From Polyangia bacterium (lineage in GTDB: Bacteria > Myxococcota_A > Polyangia > Polyangiales > Polyangiaceae): DNA of 32,451 nt. Position 1 is the stretch's first letter. Every line of letters starts with the position of its first letter. Of this stretch, positions 1 to 7,400 are shown piece by piece. A model generated the notes under the pieces. It did not search any database. It saw only the letters and a program-made list of their open reading frames with translations, and was not told the DNA's origin. Position numbers and translations under genes: made by a program. The DNA lies in NCBI GenBank assembly GCA_030426145.1, contig JAUHZF010000062.1, forward strand, positions 1 through 32,451. Reading direction: 5' to 3'.

Positions 1-874
1 TGGCGAAACGTTTGTCCTGGTCCTGGCAGAGCGAGCGGGAGAACCAAGCATCCACGGTGTCGGGGAGTCCGTTCCGACGGGTGCTGGGGGGATCGACGGC
101 GTCGCCGCAGATGCTGAAGAAGAGCGCGCCGACGGTCTCGCCGGCGAAAGGGGGAACCCCGGTCAGGGACTCGTAGGCCATCACGGCCAGGGCCCAGAGG
201 TCGGCCGCCGAAGTGGCGTCCCGGGCGCTGCGGATCACCTCGGGGCTCATGTAGAGCGGGGTTCCGAGCGTGGCCCCAGTCGTGGTCATCGCCTGCTCCG
301 GATCCTCGGTGAGCTTGGCCACGCCGAAGTCGAGGACCTTGGCGAAGATGGACCCATCGGGGGTATCGACGAGGAAGATGTTGTCCGGCTTGATGTCGCG
401 ATGGACCACGCCACGCTCGTGGGCCGAGGCGAGGGCGCGGCCCACCTGCTCGACGAGCGCCACCACGTCGTGCAGTGGAAGCGGACCGCCGCTGCGCAGC
501 CGCTGGCCCAGCGAGCGACCCTGCAGGCGCTCCATCACGATGAAGGGCACGTCGTCGTCGGTGAGTCCGTGGTCGTGGATCTGAACCGTGTGAGGGCTCT
601 GGATCGAAGCCGCGAGACGGGCCTCTCGCTCGAAGCGCGTGACGACCCGCTCGCGGTGTTTCGCGCGGTGGTCGGTGGCGATGAACTTCACGGCGACGTC
701 GGCGTCGAGGCGTAGGTGGCGTGCTGCCCACACACTGCCCATGGCGCCCTCGCCGATGAGCTCGATCAGCTCCAGCCGATCGCCGATCTTCTGTCCCCGC
801 TCGAACACGATCGCGTGGGACGGTAGCACCTCGCCTCGCGAGATGCGCCCCTCGAGGTGGGAGGAAAGCTCCAC
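1..874 (-). CDS. Ser/Thr protein kinase, N-terminal kinase domain (C-terminus beyond window)
   Basis: The minus strand translates without a stop from a GTG at 874 to the window edge (291 residues). It shows a complete Hanks-type kinase core: glycine loop GEGAMG (41-46), VAVK lysine (63), helix-C glutamate in FEREAR (84), catalytic HRDIKPDN (158-165), DFG (182-184), SPE in place of APE (210-212), and the F-helix region around LWALAVMAYESLTG. All catalytic residues are present, so it should be an active kinase that phosphorylates Ser/Thr on unknown substrates. Only a short leader precedes the kinase domain, and the cut-off C-terminus would normally carry a sensor or TM part. The GTG is the only start after an in-frame TAG and before the glycine loop; no good ribosome site is visible. 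It lies 79 bp downstream of the co-directional regulator gene and may be co-transcribed with it. Confidence 0.95.
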   Translation of the reverse strand, partial: MELSSHLEGRISRGEVLPSHAIVFERGQKIGDRLELIELIGEGAMGSVWAARHLRLDADVAVKFIATDHRAKHRERVVTRFEREARLAASIQSPHTVQIHDHGLTDDDVPFIVMERLQGRSLGQRLRSGGPLPLHDVVALVEQVGRALASAHERGVVHRDIKPDNIFLVDTPDGSIFAKVLDFGVAKLTEDPEQAMTTTGATLGTPLYMSPEVIRSARDATSAADLWALAVMAYESLTGVPPFAGETVGALFFSICGDAVDPPSTRRNGLPDTVDAWFSRSLCQDQDKRFA

Positions 875-953
875 CCGAGGACACAGCGTCTACCTTCGGC
901 CACCGGCCCGTGGACAAGAGGGGCGACGGGGCGGCCGTCGGCTACGAAGGCGT

Positions 954-1772
954 CTATCGGAGGTTGCCCCGAGCATCGAGTTCGAGCCCGTCGAGCACGG
1001 TCAGTTCGTGACGGAGCACTTCCGCCAGGGGCGCGAAGAGCAGCTTGGCCCGCACGCCGGGCCCACGGGTGAGCTCGATCTCGCGCACGTCGGGGGCCAG
1101 CGCGTCGAACAACTCCGAGACCGGCCGCATGCGTTCGAGCTGGTACGAGCCGAGACCCGCAATGGCGGCGATGCGGCTCGCCCCGTCGGCGGCAGGCGCA
1201 TCGTCCAGCGCCTGCTGCATGGCTTCACCGGATGCGATGCGCTCATCGAGGTCGGCCAACAGGTCGCGTGCGCGGCTTCGAGCGTGGGCGAGGATGGTGC
1301 GGGGCGCGAGCATCCTGCTCAGTCGCCGTCGTAACGCGGGCGGACGTGTCTCGAGGCGAAGTCGGCGCGTGAGGACCGGCCGGTAGAGCGATGCGAAGCA
1401 CAATACGAAGAGCGACGTTTCCAGCGTGCGCCGCGGCTGGTTCGGACCGGGCTCGACCAGCGCCTCGACCAGGGCGCTGAGGCCATCGTCGGTGAGTCGG
1501 TAGCGGGGGCGTCGTCCCGCGGCGCGCTGCTCGGCACGGCCGTCGTCGATCAGCCGCTGCATGACCCGTCTCACCTGCGTGAGCGCCAAGTCTTGCGTGG
1601 GGTAGACCAGATCGTGCTCCACCCAGTTGGTGAAGAGGAAGAAGAAGAAGCGCACGTCGGCCGGGCGAAAGGAGCCGTCTTCGGCCGTGGCGTGCGCCGC
1701 CACGAGAGCAGCCACGATGAAGGTCTCCTGGCCGGCCAGGTGGCTGACCCGATCGCCGTACACCCTTCCCAT
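954..1772 (-). CDS. winged-helix-like transcriptional regulator (putative)
   Basis: This 272-residue protein has an N-terminal region (roughly residues 10-110) that reads as a helix-rich winged-helix module: a patch rich in Phe (RFFFFLFTNW), a candidate recognition helix around LALTQVRRVMQRLIDDGRAE, then RPRYRLTDDGLSALV, which matches the wing and linker of PadR/MarR-type folds. The C-terminal half is Arg/Leu-rich helix without a recognised domain. I chose ATG 1772 because GGGGAAGGG lies 8 nt upstream; longer starts (ATG 1799, TTG 1808) lack this. It is divergent from the desaturase gene, and a perfect palindrome lies in the shared spacer, which suggests it controls itself and/or the desaturase-HTTM pair (inference). 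The exact family was not recognised. Confidence 0.7.
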   Translation of the reverse strand: MGRVYGDRVSHLAGQETFIVAALVAAHATAEDGSFRPADVRFFFFLFTNWVEHDLVYPTQDLALTQVRRVMQRLIDDGRAEQRAAGRRPRYRLTDDGLSALVEALVEPGPNQPRRTLETSLFVLCFASLYRPVLTRRLRLETRPPALRRRLSRMLAPRTILAHARSRARDLLADLDERIASGEAMQQALDDAPAADGASRIAAIAGLGSYQLERMRPVSELFDALAPDVREIELTRGPGVRAKLLFAPLAEVLRHELTVLDGLELDARGNLR

Positions 1773-1808
1773 GGCCACGACCCTTCCCCGTGGCCCCATC
1801 GGCGGCAA

Positions 1809-1821
1809 GTGACACTGTCAC
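1809..1821. promoter_or_regulatory. 13-bp perfect palindrome, candidate operator
   Basis: GTGACACTGTCAC is a perfect 6-1-6 inverted repeat in the 118-bp spacer between the divergent regulator and desaturase genes. It sits 37 bp ahead of the regulator ATG. A TGTCAC half-site recurs directly before the desaturase ATG (1885-1890). The arrangement fits an operator for a dimeric repressor; which protein binds is inference. Confidence 0.5.
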
Positions 1822-1890
1822 TTCATCGCGGTGGCCGGACACCCGAAGGCGACCCAGCTTCATCGGGAGTCACCACGAAGGGAGTGTCAC

Positions 1891-3117
1891 ATGTCCGTCG
1901 CCATCGTCTTGGGAATCGGCTGCGCATTCATGGTTCTCGAACGCATCAAGCCCGGGACGCGCCTGCCCGAGGCGCGAGGTTTCTACCTGCGGGCGCTGCT
2001 GCTCAACGCGCTGCAGGTGGCGGCCATCGTCGTCGCCGGGCTGACGTGGGAGCGCTGGCTGCGAGCAGGTTCGCTCTTCTCGGCGTCGAGCCACCTCGGA
2101 GCCCTTGCCGCCGGGGCGCTCGGCTACGTGGTGAGCACCTTCGTCTACTACTGGTGGCACCGGGCCCGTCACGCTTCGGCGGTGCTGTGGCGGACGTGTC
2201 ACCAGGTGCATCACAGCCCTGCGCGCCTCGAGGTGGTGACCGCCTTCTACAAACACCCGGTCGAGCAGCTGGCCAACACGCTCGTCAGCGCCCTCGTGGC
2301 CTATCCACTTCTGGGCCTGTCGCTCGAGGCGGCAGCCGTGTTCACCGTCTTGGCGGGGGTCGCGGAGCTCATCTACCACGTGAACGTCGCCACGCCGCGG
2401 TGGCTGGGCTGGTTCATCCAGCGACCGGAGATGCACCGGATCCATCACGAGCGAGGTCGCCACGCGAGCAACTATGGGGACCTCCCCCTATGGGACATGC
2501 TCTTCGGTACCTACCGGAACCCGGCTCACTTCGACGGGGCGTGCGGCTTCGACGACGACGCGGAGCAGAAGCTCGGGGCCATGCTCGCCTTTCGCGACGT
2601 GCACGAGGCCTCAGGGAAGCCGCCTCGGTGGCGCATGTGGGGGCTCGGTGCCATGGCGCTCGTCGGACTGAGTCACCCCGTGGGCGCGAGCCTCGGACTG
2701 TTGGGCGCGCCCGATAGCGTCAGCAAGGCGGTGAGCGCGCCGGGCAAGGCCATGCTCGCTTCGCCGGCTCCCAAGGTCTTCTGTCGAATGGGTCCCCTCG
2801 AGCCCTTCGCCTACCGACACCGGGTCGAGGTCGAACGCGGCGGGGTCACGTCGAGCTTCGCGCTCGACCGCGAGCGCTATGGTTCGCTGCCGGGCCCGTA
2901 TGCCCTCCGCAACGTCTATGGGGCGGCGCTCGTCTTTGGTCCCCTGCTTCCCGAACGCACGACCGAAGGTGTGCTGCGCCACGGCGTCTGCGAGCCCGGC
3001 GGTCTGTTGCCTGGGCCCCGCCCCGATCGCGTGACCATTCACTCGGCGCCCCACGAAGGCGCCCTCGGCCCCGCCTTCGAGCAGGTGGTCGATTGCGCCA
3101 GCGGAGGTGGCGCGTGA
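1891..3117 (+). CDS. sterol desaturase / fatty acid hydroxylase family membrane protein with C-terminal extension
   Basis: This 408-residue protein belongs to the di-iron fatty acid hydroxylase superfamily. The histidine clusters are visible: HRARH (90-94), HQVHH (104-108), an isolated His at 163, and HRIHH (182-186), followed by the usual NYGDLPLWDMLFGTY (194-208). Hydrophobic stretches at about 1-18, 35-52, 68-88, 132-160 and 250-272 make it an integral membrane enzyme expected to oxidise or desaturate a lipid or sterol-like substrate. After about residue 245 there is a further ~160-residue segment, including a second hydrophobic stretch and an unrecognised soluble tail, which typical bacterial members lack. 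The start is ATG 1891 with GAAGGGAG upstream; a longer in-frame start at 1831 is less likely. The stop overlaps the next gene by 4 nt. Confidence 0.92.
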   Translation: MSVAIVLGIGCAFMVLERIKPGTRLPEARGFYLRALLLNALQVAAIVVAGLTWERWLRAGSLFSASSHLGALAAGALGYVVSTFVYYWWHRARHASAVLWRTCHQVHHSPARLEVVTAFYKHPVEQLANTLVSALVAYPLLGLSLEAAAVFTVLAGVAELIYHVNVATPRWLGWFIQRPEMHRIHHERGRHASNYGDLPLWDMLFGTYRNPAHFDGACGFDDDAEQKLGAMLAFRDVHEASGKPPRWRMWGLGAMALVGLSHPVGASLGLLGAPDSVSKAVSAPGKAMLASPAPKVFCRMGPLEPFAYRHRVEVERGGVTSSFALDRERYGSLPGPYALRNVYGAALVFGPLLPERTTEGVLRHGVCEPGGLLPGPRPDRVTIHSAPHEGALGPAFEQVVDCASGGGA

Positions 3118-4019
3118 TCACCAATGCGCGACTGCGACGGGTCGCGAGAGCCGTCGTGGGAGGATTTCTCGCCATTCGTTTCGCCACCTGGCTCCCTCAC
3201 GCCGAAGACCTCTTCGGCCCGGAGGGCACGGTGTCGAGCGCGGGGCTCAATCCCTTCCCGATCCCCGCGTTGACGCCCATGCTCGACGCCGTCTTCGCCG
3301 CGCCCAGTCTCATCGTCGGCGCCTTGCTGGTGCTCTCGCTCGTGCATGCCTCGGGGCGCCTGCCCCGCGCGAGTGCCTTGCTCCTCTTCGTAGGCATGGC
3401 GCTTTGTTTTCATCGCAACCAGCTCATCCTCAATCCCTCGATGCCCTTCTTGGCCTGGTGGATGTTGTCCCACGCCGTCATGCCCCGTGAGGACGGTGCC
3501 GATCGCGAACCCTTCTGGCGTCGGTACCGCGACGTGACCTGGTGGATCACCGGCCTCGCGTACACCTACTCTGGCGTGACCAAGCTCATGAGTCCCAGCT
3601 GGCAGCGTGGTCAGGCGGGGGCGCTCATCATGGGCAGCCCCCTCGGGCGCGACCATCTGCTCGTGCAAACGCTCGAGCGGTGGCCTCAGCTCCTCACCGC
3701 AGGAACCTACGCCATGCTGTGGGTCGAGCTCGCGATGCTGCCCCTCGCGCTATGTCGGCGTACTCGCCCCTACGCCCTGGTGGCCCTCATCGGCCTCCAT
3801 CTGTCCCTCTTGGCCACGGTGAACATCGCCGACATCACCGTCGGCATGCTCGTGTTTCACGTCACGCAGCTCGAGGCCGGTTGGTTCGGCAGGTCGCGCG
3901 CGAATGATGCTGGGGTGCACACGGCTGCACGCAACCGCTCGGCTCCACGGTTACCTCTGCGTGACCAATGGTGGTCTCGGCGAGGCAAGCGCAGCACGGA
4001 AGGCACACAATCGGGGTGA
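3114..4019 (+). CDS. HTTM-like multi-pass membrane protein
   Basis: The 301-residue product starts at GTG 3114, inside the GTGA overlap with the upstream desaturase stop, with GGAGG at 3102-3106, so translation is probably coupled. It has several membrane segments (about residues 60-80, 85-105, 108-125, 140-155, 195-212, 218-245). The motif around ITGLAYTYSGVTKLMSPSW, with a Trp-rich entry helix and a following LIMGSPLGRD segment, resembles HTTM-domain proteins (the membrane half of vitamin-K-dependent gamma-carboxylases and their bacterial relatives). The family assignment is from memory. Its coupling to a lipid-oxidising enzyme suggests the two act on the same membrane substrate (inference). 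The last ~40 residues are basic and look like a cytoplasmic tail. Confidence 0.75.
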   Translation: MITNARLRRVARAVVGGFLAIRFATWLPHAEDLFGPEGTVSSAGLNPFPIPALTPMLDAVFAAPSLIVGALLVLSLVHASGRLPRASALLLFVGMALCFHRNQLILNPSMPFLAWWMLSHAVMPREDGADREPFWRRYRDVTWWITGLAYTYSGVTKLMSPSWQRGQAGALIMGSPLGRDHLLVQTLERWPQLLTAGTYAMLWVELAMLPLALCRRTRPYALVALIGLHLSLLATVNIADITVGMLVFHVTQLEAGWFGRSRANDAGVHTAARNRSAPRLPLRDQWWSRRGKRSTEGTQSG

Positions 4020-4052
4020 CCTCGCGTCGCATCACAGTAAGACTCCGTCGCC

Positions 4053-4619
4053 ATGAGCAAGAAGAACACCGTAACGGCAGACGAAGCACTCGCACTCTTG
4101 CGGCGAGGAAACCAACGCTACATCGACGACGTCCCGCGCCTTCCATTGGGGCGCCCCGGTCGTCGCTACGAGACGAGCAACGGACAGTGGCCCTTCGCGA
4201 TCGTGCTCACGTGTGCCGACTCTCGTGTTTCTCCTGAGCTCATCTTCGATCACGGCATCGGCGACCTCTTCGTGGCGCGTGTTGCGGGCAACGTCGCCTC
4301 TGATGAGGTGATCGGTAGCATTCAATATGCGGTTCAGTTCATCCATACCGAGCTCGTGGTCGTGCTCGGACACGAGGCATGCGGTGCAGTGGGCGCGGCC
4401 ATCAGCCCCCCTGCCGACGCTCCGGCCGAGCTTGGTGGCCTCGCCGCCAAGATCCAGGGCAACATCGGTCGTGAGAAGGACGTGGCCCGCGCCGTGGCGA
4501 AGAATGCCAATGCAACCGCCAAGCAGCTGCGCGCCAAGCTCAAGGGCGCCAAGCTGAAGCACGCCAAGGTGGTTGCAGCCACTTATGGGCTGCGCACTGG
4601 CGCCGTTACTTGGTTGTAG
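4053..4619 (+). CDS. beta-class carbonic anhydrase
   Basis: This 188-residue protein interconverts CO2 and bicarbonate with a catalytic zinc. The signature is clear: the CADSR motif gives zinc ligand Cys54 plus the Asp56/Arg58 dyad, and GHEACGAV supplies ligands His107 and Cys110. FVARVAGNV and GSIQYAV are typical of the fold. Length is usual for the short bacterial forms, and the end (GLRTGAVTWL) matches the usual final beta strand. No signal peptide is present, so it should be cytoplasmic. ATG 4053 begins the conserved N-terminal helix region; no strong ribosome site is visible. It follows the HTTM gene by 33 bp on the same strand and may be read from the same message. Its stop lies 7 bp before a repeat derived from the tail of the ATP-grasp gene. 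Confidence 0.95.
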   Translation: MSKKNTVTADEALALLRRGNQRYIDDVPRLPLGRPGRRYETSNGQWPFAIVLTCADSRVSPELIFDHGIGDLFVARVAGNVASDEVIGSIQYAVQFIHTELVVVLGHEACGAVGAAISPPADAPAELGGLAAKIQGNIGREKDVARAVAKNANATAKQLRAKLKGAKLKHAKVVAATYGLRTGAVTWL

Positions 4620-4626
4620 CAGCCCC

Positions 4627-4660
4627 GTCGTGCAATGGCGGCAGCGGGGGCGACACGAGG
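4627..4660. repeat. 34-bp direct repeat, copy A (duplicated 3' end of ATP-grasp gene)
   Basis: This stretch matches 5087-5120 at 31 of 34 positions. Copy B at 5087-5120 encodes the last codons of the ATP-grasp gene on the minus strand (LVSPPLPPLHD). Copy A reproduces those codons but lacks the stop. Confidence 0.85.
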
Positions 4661-4680
4661 GCTCACACGTGCGACGGAGC

Positions 4681-5055
4681 TCACGGTGCCGGCGCTGCGA
4701 TCACGGCCTCGCTCGGGGGGGCCGGGGCGGTGGGCTGCACGAAGAACCGCATGCGCTCCAGGTCTGCTTCACGCGCTCCGTCGATGTCGGCGCTGTCGAA
4801 CGGGAACATGCCCGTTCGGGGCGCGACGCGCGGCGGGCGCTGTAGCGCAACCACCACATCGGTGGGCGGCTCGGTGTAGACGCGATAGCTGAAGGTGCAC
4901 GAGGTGCTCTTGCACGGGGGAAGCGGCACCCGGGTGGCGTCGCCGTCTCTCATGTCGCCAGCGCTCCTGTGGCCATGCGCGAGCTGTCGGTCGGCCTCGC
5001 CATACCGGACGACGGGTACCTCGAGCCGAGGCGCGTCGGGCTGAGCGTCTGACAC
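4681..5055 (-). pseudogene. gene fragment or short hypothetical protein between the two repeats
   Basis: The minus frame ending with TGA at 4681 has the codon use of a real gene (third positions almost all G or C) and reads as a hydrophilic segment with a CKSTSC cysteine pair, a TFSYRVYTEPPTDVVVALQ strand region and a Pro/Ala-rich tail. The reading frame runs back into the ATP-grasp gene in another frame. The only plausible internal start is GTG 5055, with no ribosome site, giving 124 residues. Flanking by duplicated ATP-grasp gene tails suggests a 3' fragment of another gene brought in by rearrangement. No family was recognised. Confidence 0.45.
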
Positions 5056-5083
5056 GACGAAGAGCTGCGATGGGCTTACACAG

Positions 5084-6649
5084 TCAGTCGTGCAATGGCG
5101 GCAACGGAGGCGATACGAGGTTGGCCTCCGCTTCTTCGTCGAGCACCGCCACCATGCGGTCGTAGAGGGCATGGGCGCCTTCGCGCGTGGTGTCGACGGC
5201 GGTGAAGCCGAGGCGGCCGTGGTCGCCAATGGCGCTCATCATGTGAAAGACGACCCCGGTCTGGCGGGTCTGATCGAAGTGCAACCGGTGCCGCACCGCC
5301 ACGTCGAAGAGGCCCTCTGGGGTGAGGGTGCGATAGGCGGTGCGGGAGAGGGCGTCGGTCGCGACGTAGTGGCGGGGCTGTCCCGCCGCGGTGAGAAACT
5401 CGGCCCGCTCGGGGTCGTAGCGTCCGTCGGTGAGGAACTGCAGCGTGAGGTAGGGGTGGGTGGTGCCGCCTTTCCGAAGGTTGAGCTCGATGGCGTAGGG
5501 CGCCCAGCCCGCTTGGGTCTCGGCGCACACGAAATCGATCGCGTAGCGCCCGAGCACCCCTTCACTCACCAACCGCTCGTCGGCTTTGCTCGCTTCGGCC
5601 GCGATGAGGGGGGCGTAATCACCGGCGGCGGGAAAGACACAGCCTTCGTAGGTTTGGCCGTGGGCGCCGCCGAGGAGCTGGTCGTGGGTGCTCAAGAGCT
5701 CGACCTCACCCAGCGGCGTGACCCGCATCTGCACGCTGGGGCTCACGATGCGTTCGCCGCGTACACGCTCCTCGACCACGCCGCCCTGGTCGACGAGCTT
5801 GGCCAGAAAATCGCTCACGGCCATGTTCTTGGCTTCGAGTCGCATGGCCATGAGGCGCTCGCGCACCGCCTCGGCGCTGTCGACGTCGACATTCTCCATG
5901 TCGACGACCGCGTTGCCTTCGCCGCTCACCCCATCGTCTTGTTTCACCATCGCGTGGCGCAGCTCAGGCACCTGGCGCTTGAGGGACTGGAGCGCGTGCA
6001 CCACGTCGGCTTCGCTCGTGAGGTCTTCGAAGCCAGCCGGCAGCTGCATGCCCACCTCGCGGAAGAGCTTGCGGCAGCCGCTCTTGGTGCCGAGCGACAA
6101 CAGCCGTGGGTCGGCCCCGAACATGGGGATCCCCAGCCGGAGGGCCAGGTCGCGTTCGTGGCGTGTGGTGTTGAAGGGCACGAGGTGCGCCCGCCGCGGA
6201 TCGATGATGAGCTCACGGATCCGTTGGATGAGGTGAGGCCGCTGAAGGAGCTTGATGCTGAGCGGCTGCGGGGCGCCGTCCTGCGGGGAGATCAGCTGCA
6301 GACGTTGGCGCGCGTGGCTCGGTACGACGCCGGGGAGCAGGCCGAGGTAGTAGTCGACCAAGGCGGGTTGGATGACCTGTGACGTCGCGTAGATGAGTCG
6401 CGCCGTAGGCTGCCGCAGGAGCAGCAACAAGAACAGAAAGCGCTCCTCGTAGGCCTGGAGCACGCTGCCGCGCAGGCCGGAGTAGTCGACGGTGAGCGAG
6501 GGCACGACGACGATGGTCTGCGCCCCGTCGTCGTCGAGGCTCTCGATGGCGCGCCAGAGTGGGATGAGGCGGTCTTGAAGGGCGTCGAAGCGCGTCTGCA
6601 GCGCCTCGGGGGACAGGCCAATGGCGGGGGTCGGCAGCTCCAGGCTCAT
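5084..6649 (-). CDS. ATP-grasp ligase, peptide ligase PGM1-related
   Basis: This 521-residue protein reads as an ATP-grasp enzyme of the type annotated as peptide ligase PGM1-related, after the pheganomycin ligase that joins a nonribosomal-type acid to a peptide. Visible features: an N-terminal region with VVVPSLTVDYSGLRG and HERDLALRLGIPMFGADP, the lid/ATP part MVKQDDGVSGEGNAVV (about 240-255), an acidic VVEERVRGE segment, and the metal-binding AIELNLRKGGTTHPY (about 410-424). The C-terminal ~100 residues match the special tail domain of this family. It is cytosolic with no signal. The usual partner genes for a peptide natural product are not adjacent, so the substrate is unknown. ATG 6649 was chosen; GTG 6667 is possible. 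Its 3' end is partly duplicated downstream. Confidence 0.82.
   Translation of the reverse strand: MSLELPTPAIGLSPEALQTRFDALQDRLIPLWRAIESLDDDGAQTIVVVPSLTVDYSGLRGSVLQAYEERFLFLLLLLRQPTARLIYATSQVIQPALVDYYLGLLPGVVPSHARQRLQLISPQDGAPQPLSIKLLQRPHLIQRIRELIIDPRRAHLVPFNTTRHERDLALRLGIPMFGADPRLLSLGTKSGCRKLFREVGMQLPAGFEDLTSEADVVHALQSLKRQVPELRHAMVKQDDGVSGEGNAVVDMENVDVDSAEAVRERLMAMRLEAKNMAVSDFLAKLVDQGGVVEERVRGERIVSPSVQMRVTPLGEVELLSTHDQLLGGAHGQTYEGCVFPAAGDYAPLIAAEASKADERLVSEGVLGRYAIDFVCAETQAGWAPYAIELNLRKGGTTHPYLTLQFLTDGRYDPERAEFLTAAGQPRHYVATDALSRTAYRTLTPEGLFDVAVRHRLHFDQTRQTGVVFHMMSAIGDHGRLGFTAVDTTREGAHALYDRMVAVLDEEAEANLVSPPLPPLHD
5087..5120. repeat. 34-bp direct repeat, copy B (native 3' end of ATP-grasp gene)
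   Basis: This is the in-gene copy of the repeat at 4627-4660. It covers the final codons of the minus-strand ATP-grasp gene, and the true stop TGA follows at 5084-5086. Confidence 0.85.
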
Positions 6650-6678
6650 CGCCGCCGACCGTACCACCTAACGGGGTC

Positions 6679-7314
6679 CTAGCGCTTGGCGAGCGAGCTG
6701 GCGCCGGAGAGCTTCTCGTCGATGGTGGGGGTGCCGGCGTAGGTGCAGCGGCTGGCCCCGGAGAGGTTGGCTTCGAGCTCGTCGAGCTCGGACAGGCTCA
6801 CTTTGCTCGCTCCCGCCGCGCGCACCTCGGCGTGTTTGGTCTTCAGGCCTTCCGCATCGACCACGCTCGCCCCATGGGCTTCGAGCTCGAGGTTGTCGGT
6901 CTTGCCAGACAGGTTCAGGTTGCTCGCCCCGTGCACGGTCGCCTCGAAGGTGTTGGCCGTGACGCCGTTGACCACCGTCTCGCTCGCCCCGTGCACCTCG
7001 ACGCCGTCGAGGGAGGGGGTGGTGATGACGACCTTGATGGGGGTGCTGGGGAGGAGGCTGCCTTCGGGGGAGATGACGAGCTCGTCGCCCACCACCGAGG
7101 TCTCGATCTTGGGGAGGATGTTGTCGTCGGCGGTGATGGCCAGCGAGGCGGTGGGGCCGACGGTGATCTCCACGTCGAGGGCGCCGTGGACCTCCACGCT
7201 GTCGTAGCTGCCCACGCTGCGGTTCTCGGTCTTGGACACACCGCTTCCGGAGACACCGCTACAGGCGGCGAGGGCAGGGACGAGGGCGAGGGCGCTGAGC
7301 TTGCTGCGTTGCAT
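6679..7314 (-). CDS. GIN-domain (DUF2807-like) lipoprotein
   Basis: The 211-residue product begins with a lipoprotein signal (KLSALALVPALAAC; lipobox LAAC, Cys near residue 18) from ATG 7314; an upstream in-frame start would bury the signal. The mature part is a regular beta repeat with HGA or HGAS and related AGAS/SGAS turns every ~20 residues and the opening SYDSVEVHGALDVEITVG, typical of the putative auto-transporter adhesin head GIN domain. Such domains fold as beta-helices on the cell surface or in the periplasm; their function is not known. It ends 30 bp before the co-directional ATP-grasp gene and may share its message. It diverges from the acyltransferase gene across an 86-bp spacer. 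Confidence 0.88.
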   Translation of the reverse strand: MQRSKLSALALVPALAACSGVSGSGVSKTENRSVGSYDSVEVHGALDVEITVGPTASLAITADDNILPKIETSVVGDELVISPEGSLLPSTPIKVVITTPSLDGVEVHGASETVVNGVTANTFEATVHGASNLNLSGKTDNLELEAHGASVVDAEGLKTKHAEVRAAGASKVSLSELDELEANLSGASRCTYAGTPTIDEKLSGASSLAKR

Positions 7315-7400
7315 GGCGGAAGAATGGTGACGGTCCTCGGGGTCAACAGTGAGCTGGCTCACATCGAGGTGTTTTGCATGCCGGGTTTTCATGATCAGAT

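Noticed and set aside
5090..6382. 430-codon plus-strand ORF opposite the ATP-grasp gene
   Set aside because: The minus strand carries recognisable ATP-grasp motifs; the plus frame is its Gly/Val/Glu-rich shadow.
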